5,876 bases of DNA. It comes from Syntrophomonas sp. Its GTDB lineage: Bacteria > Bacillota > Syntrophomonadia > Syntrophomonadales > Syntrophomonadaceae. The notes below the pieces were generated by a model. That model made no database searches and had not been told where the DNA came from. It saw only the letters and a list, made by a program, of their open reading frames with translations. The position numbers and the translations under genes are program-made. The stretch covers positions 1 to 5,876 of the forward strand of contig PWPP01000044.1 in the NCBI GenBank assembly GCA_003558625.1, in the 5' to 3' direction. Below, one piece after another: positions 5,876 through 5,876 of the stretch (positions are counted from its first letter, which is position 1; every line of letters begins with the position of its first letter).

Positions 5876-5876
5876 A

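Overview
The window reads as a piece of chromosome from a Bacillota (Firmicutes) bacterium, probably a moderately GC-rich member of the Clostridia. This rests on strong GGAGG-type ribosome binding sites, sigma-A style promoters, a Bacillus-type DNA topoisomerase III, a meso-diaminopimelate dehydrogenase and a sigma-factor-regulator protein of the kind found in Bacillota. The genus cannot be fixed from sequence alone, and no transposon, phage, CRISPR or RNA gene is visible.

Layout. Positions 1-1372 hold a leftward two-gene unit: a PadR-family repressor (815-1372, TTG start) followed 16 bases later by a MoxR/CoxD-type AAA+ ATPase (1-798) whose end lies beyond the left edge. Positions 1373-1682 form a 310-base divergent intergenic region. 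It carries a leftward promoter for the padR gene with an 18-base perfect dyad over its -10 box, a second 16-base dyad in the middle, a possible long hairpin, and an extended -10 promoter for the rightward gene. Positions 1683-2660 encode meso-diaminopimelate dehydrogenase (ddh), apparently monocistronic, closed by a strong intrinsic terminator at 2685-2718. A consensus promoter at 2733-2761 then drives topB (2807-5011), a complete DNA topoisomerase III. A structured 189-base stretch with a GC-rich hairpin at 5143-5188 separates topB from a convergent leftward gene (5201-5875). That gene runs off the right edge and matches the C-terminal domain of sigma-factor-regulator (anti-sigma) proteins.

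How the genes fit together. Only the PadR/MoxR pair looks like a functional unit: the regulator probably represses its own operon through the dyad over its promoter, and the MoxR ATPase is likely to act with a VWA-domain partner encoded just outside the window. Ddh (lysine and peptidoglycan precursor supply) and TopB (DNA decatenation) are separate housekeeping units with their own promoters. The right-edge protein probably belongs to a sigma/anti-sigma pair that continues outside the window. I see no convincing evidence of an undescribed multi-gene system here. The least explained sequence is the padR-ddh intergenic region.
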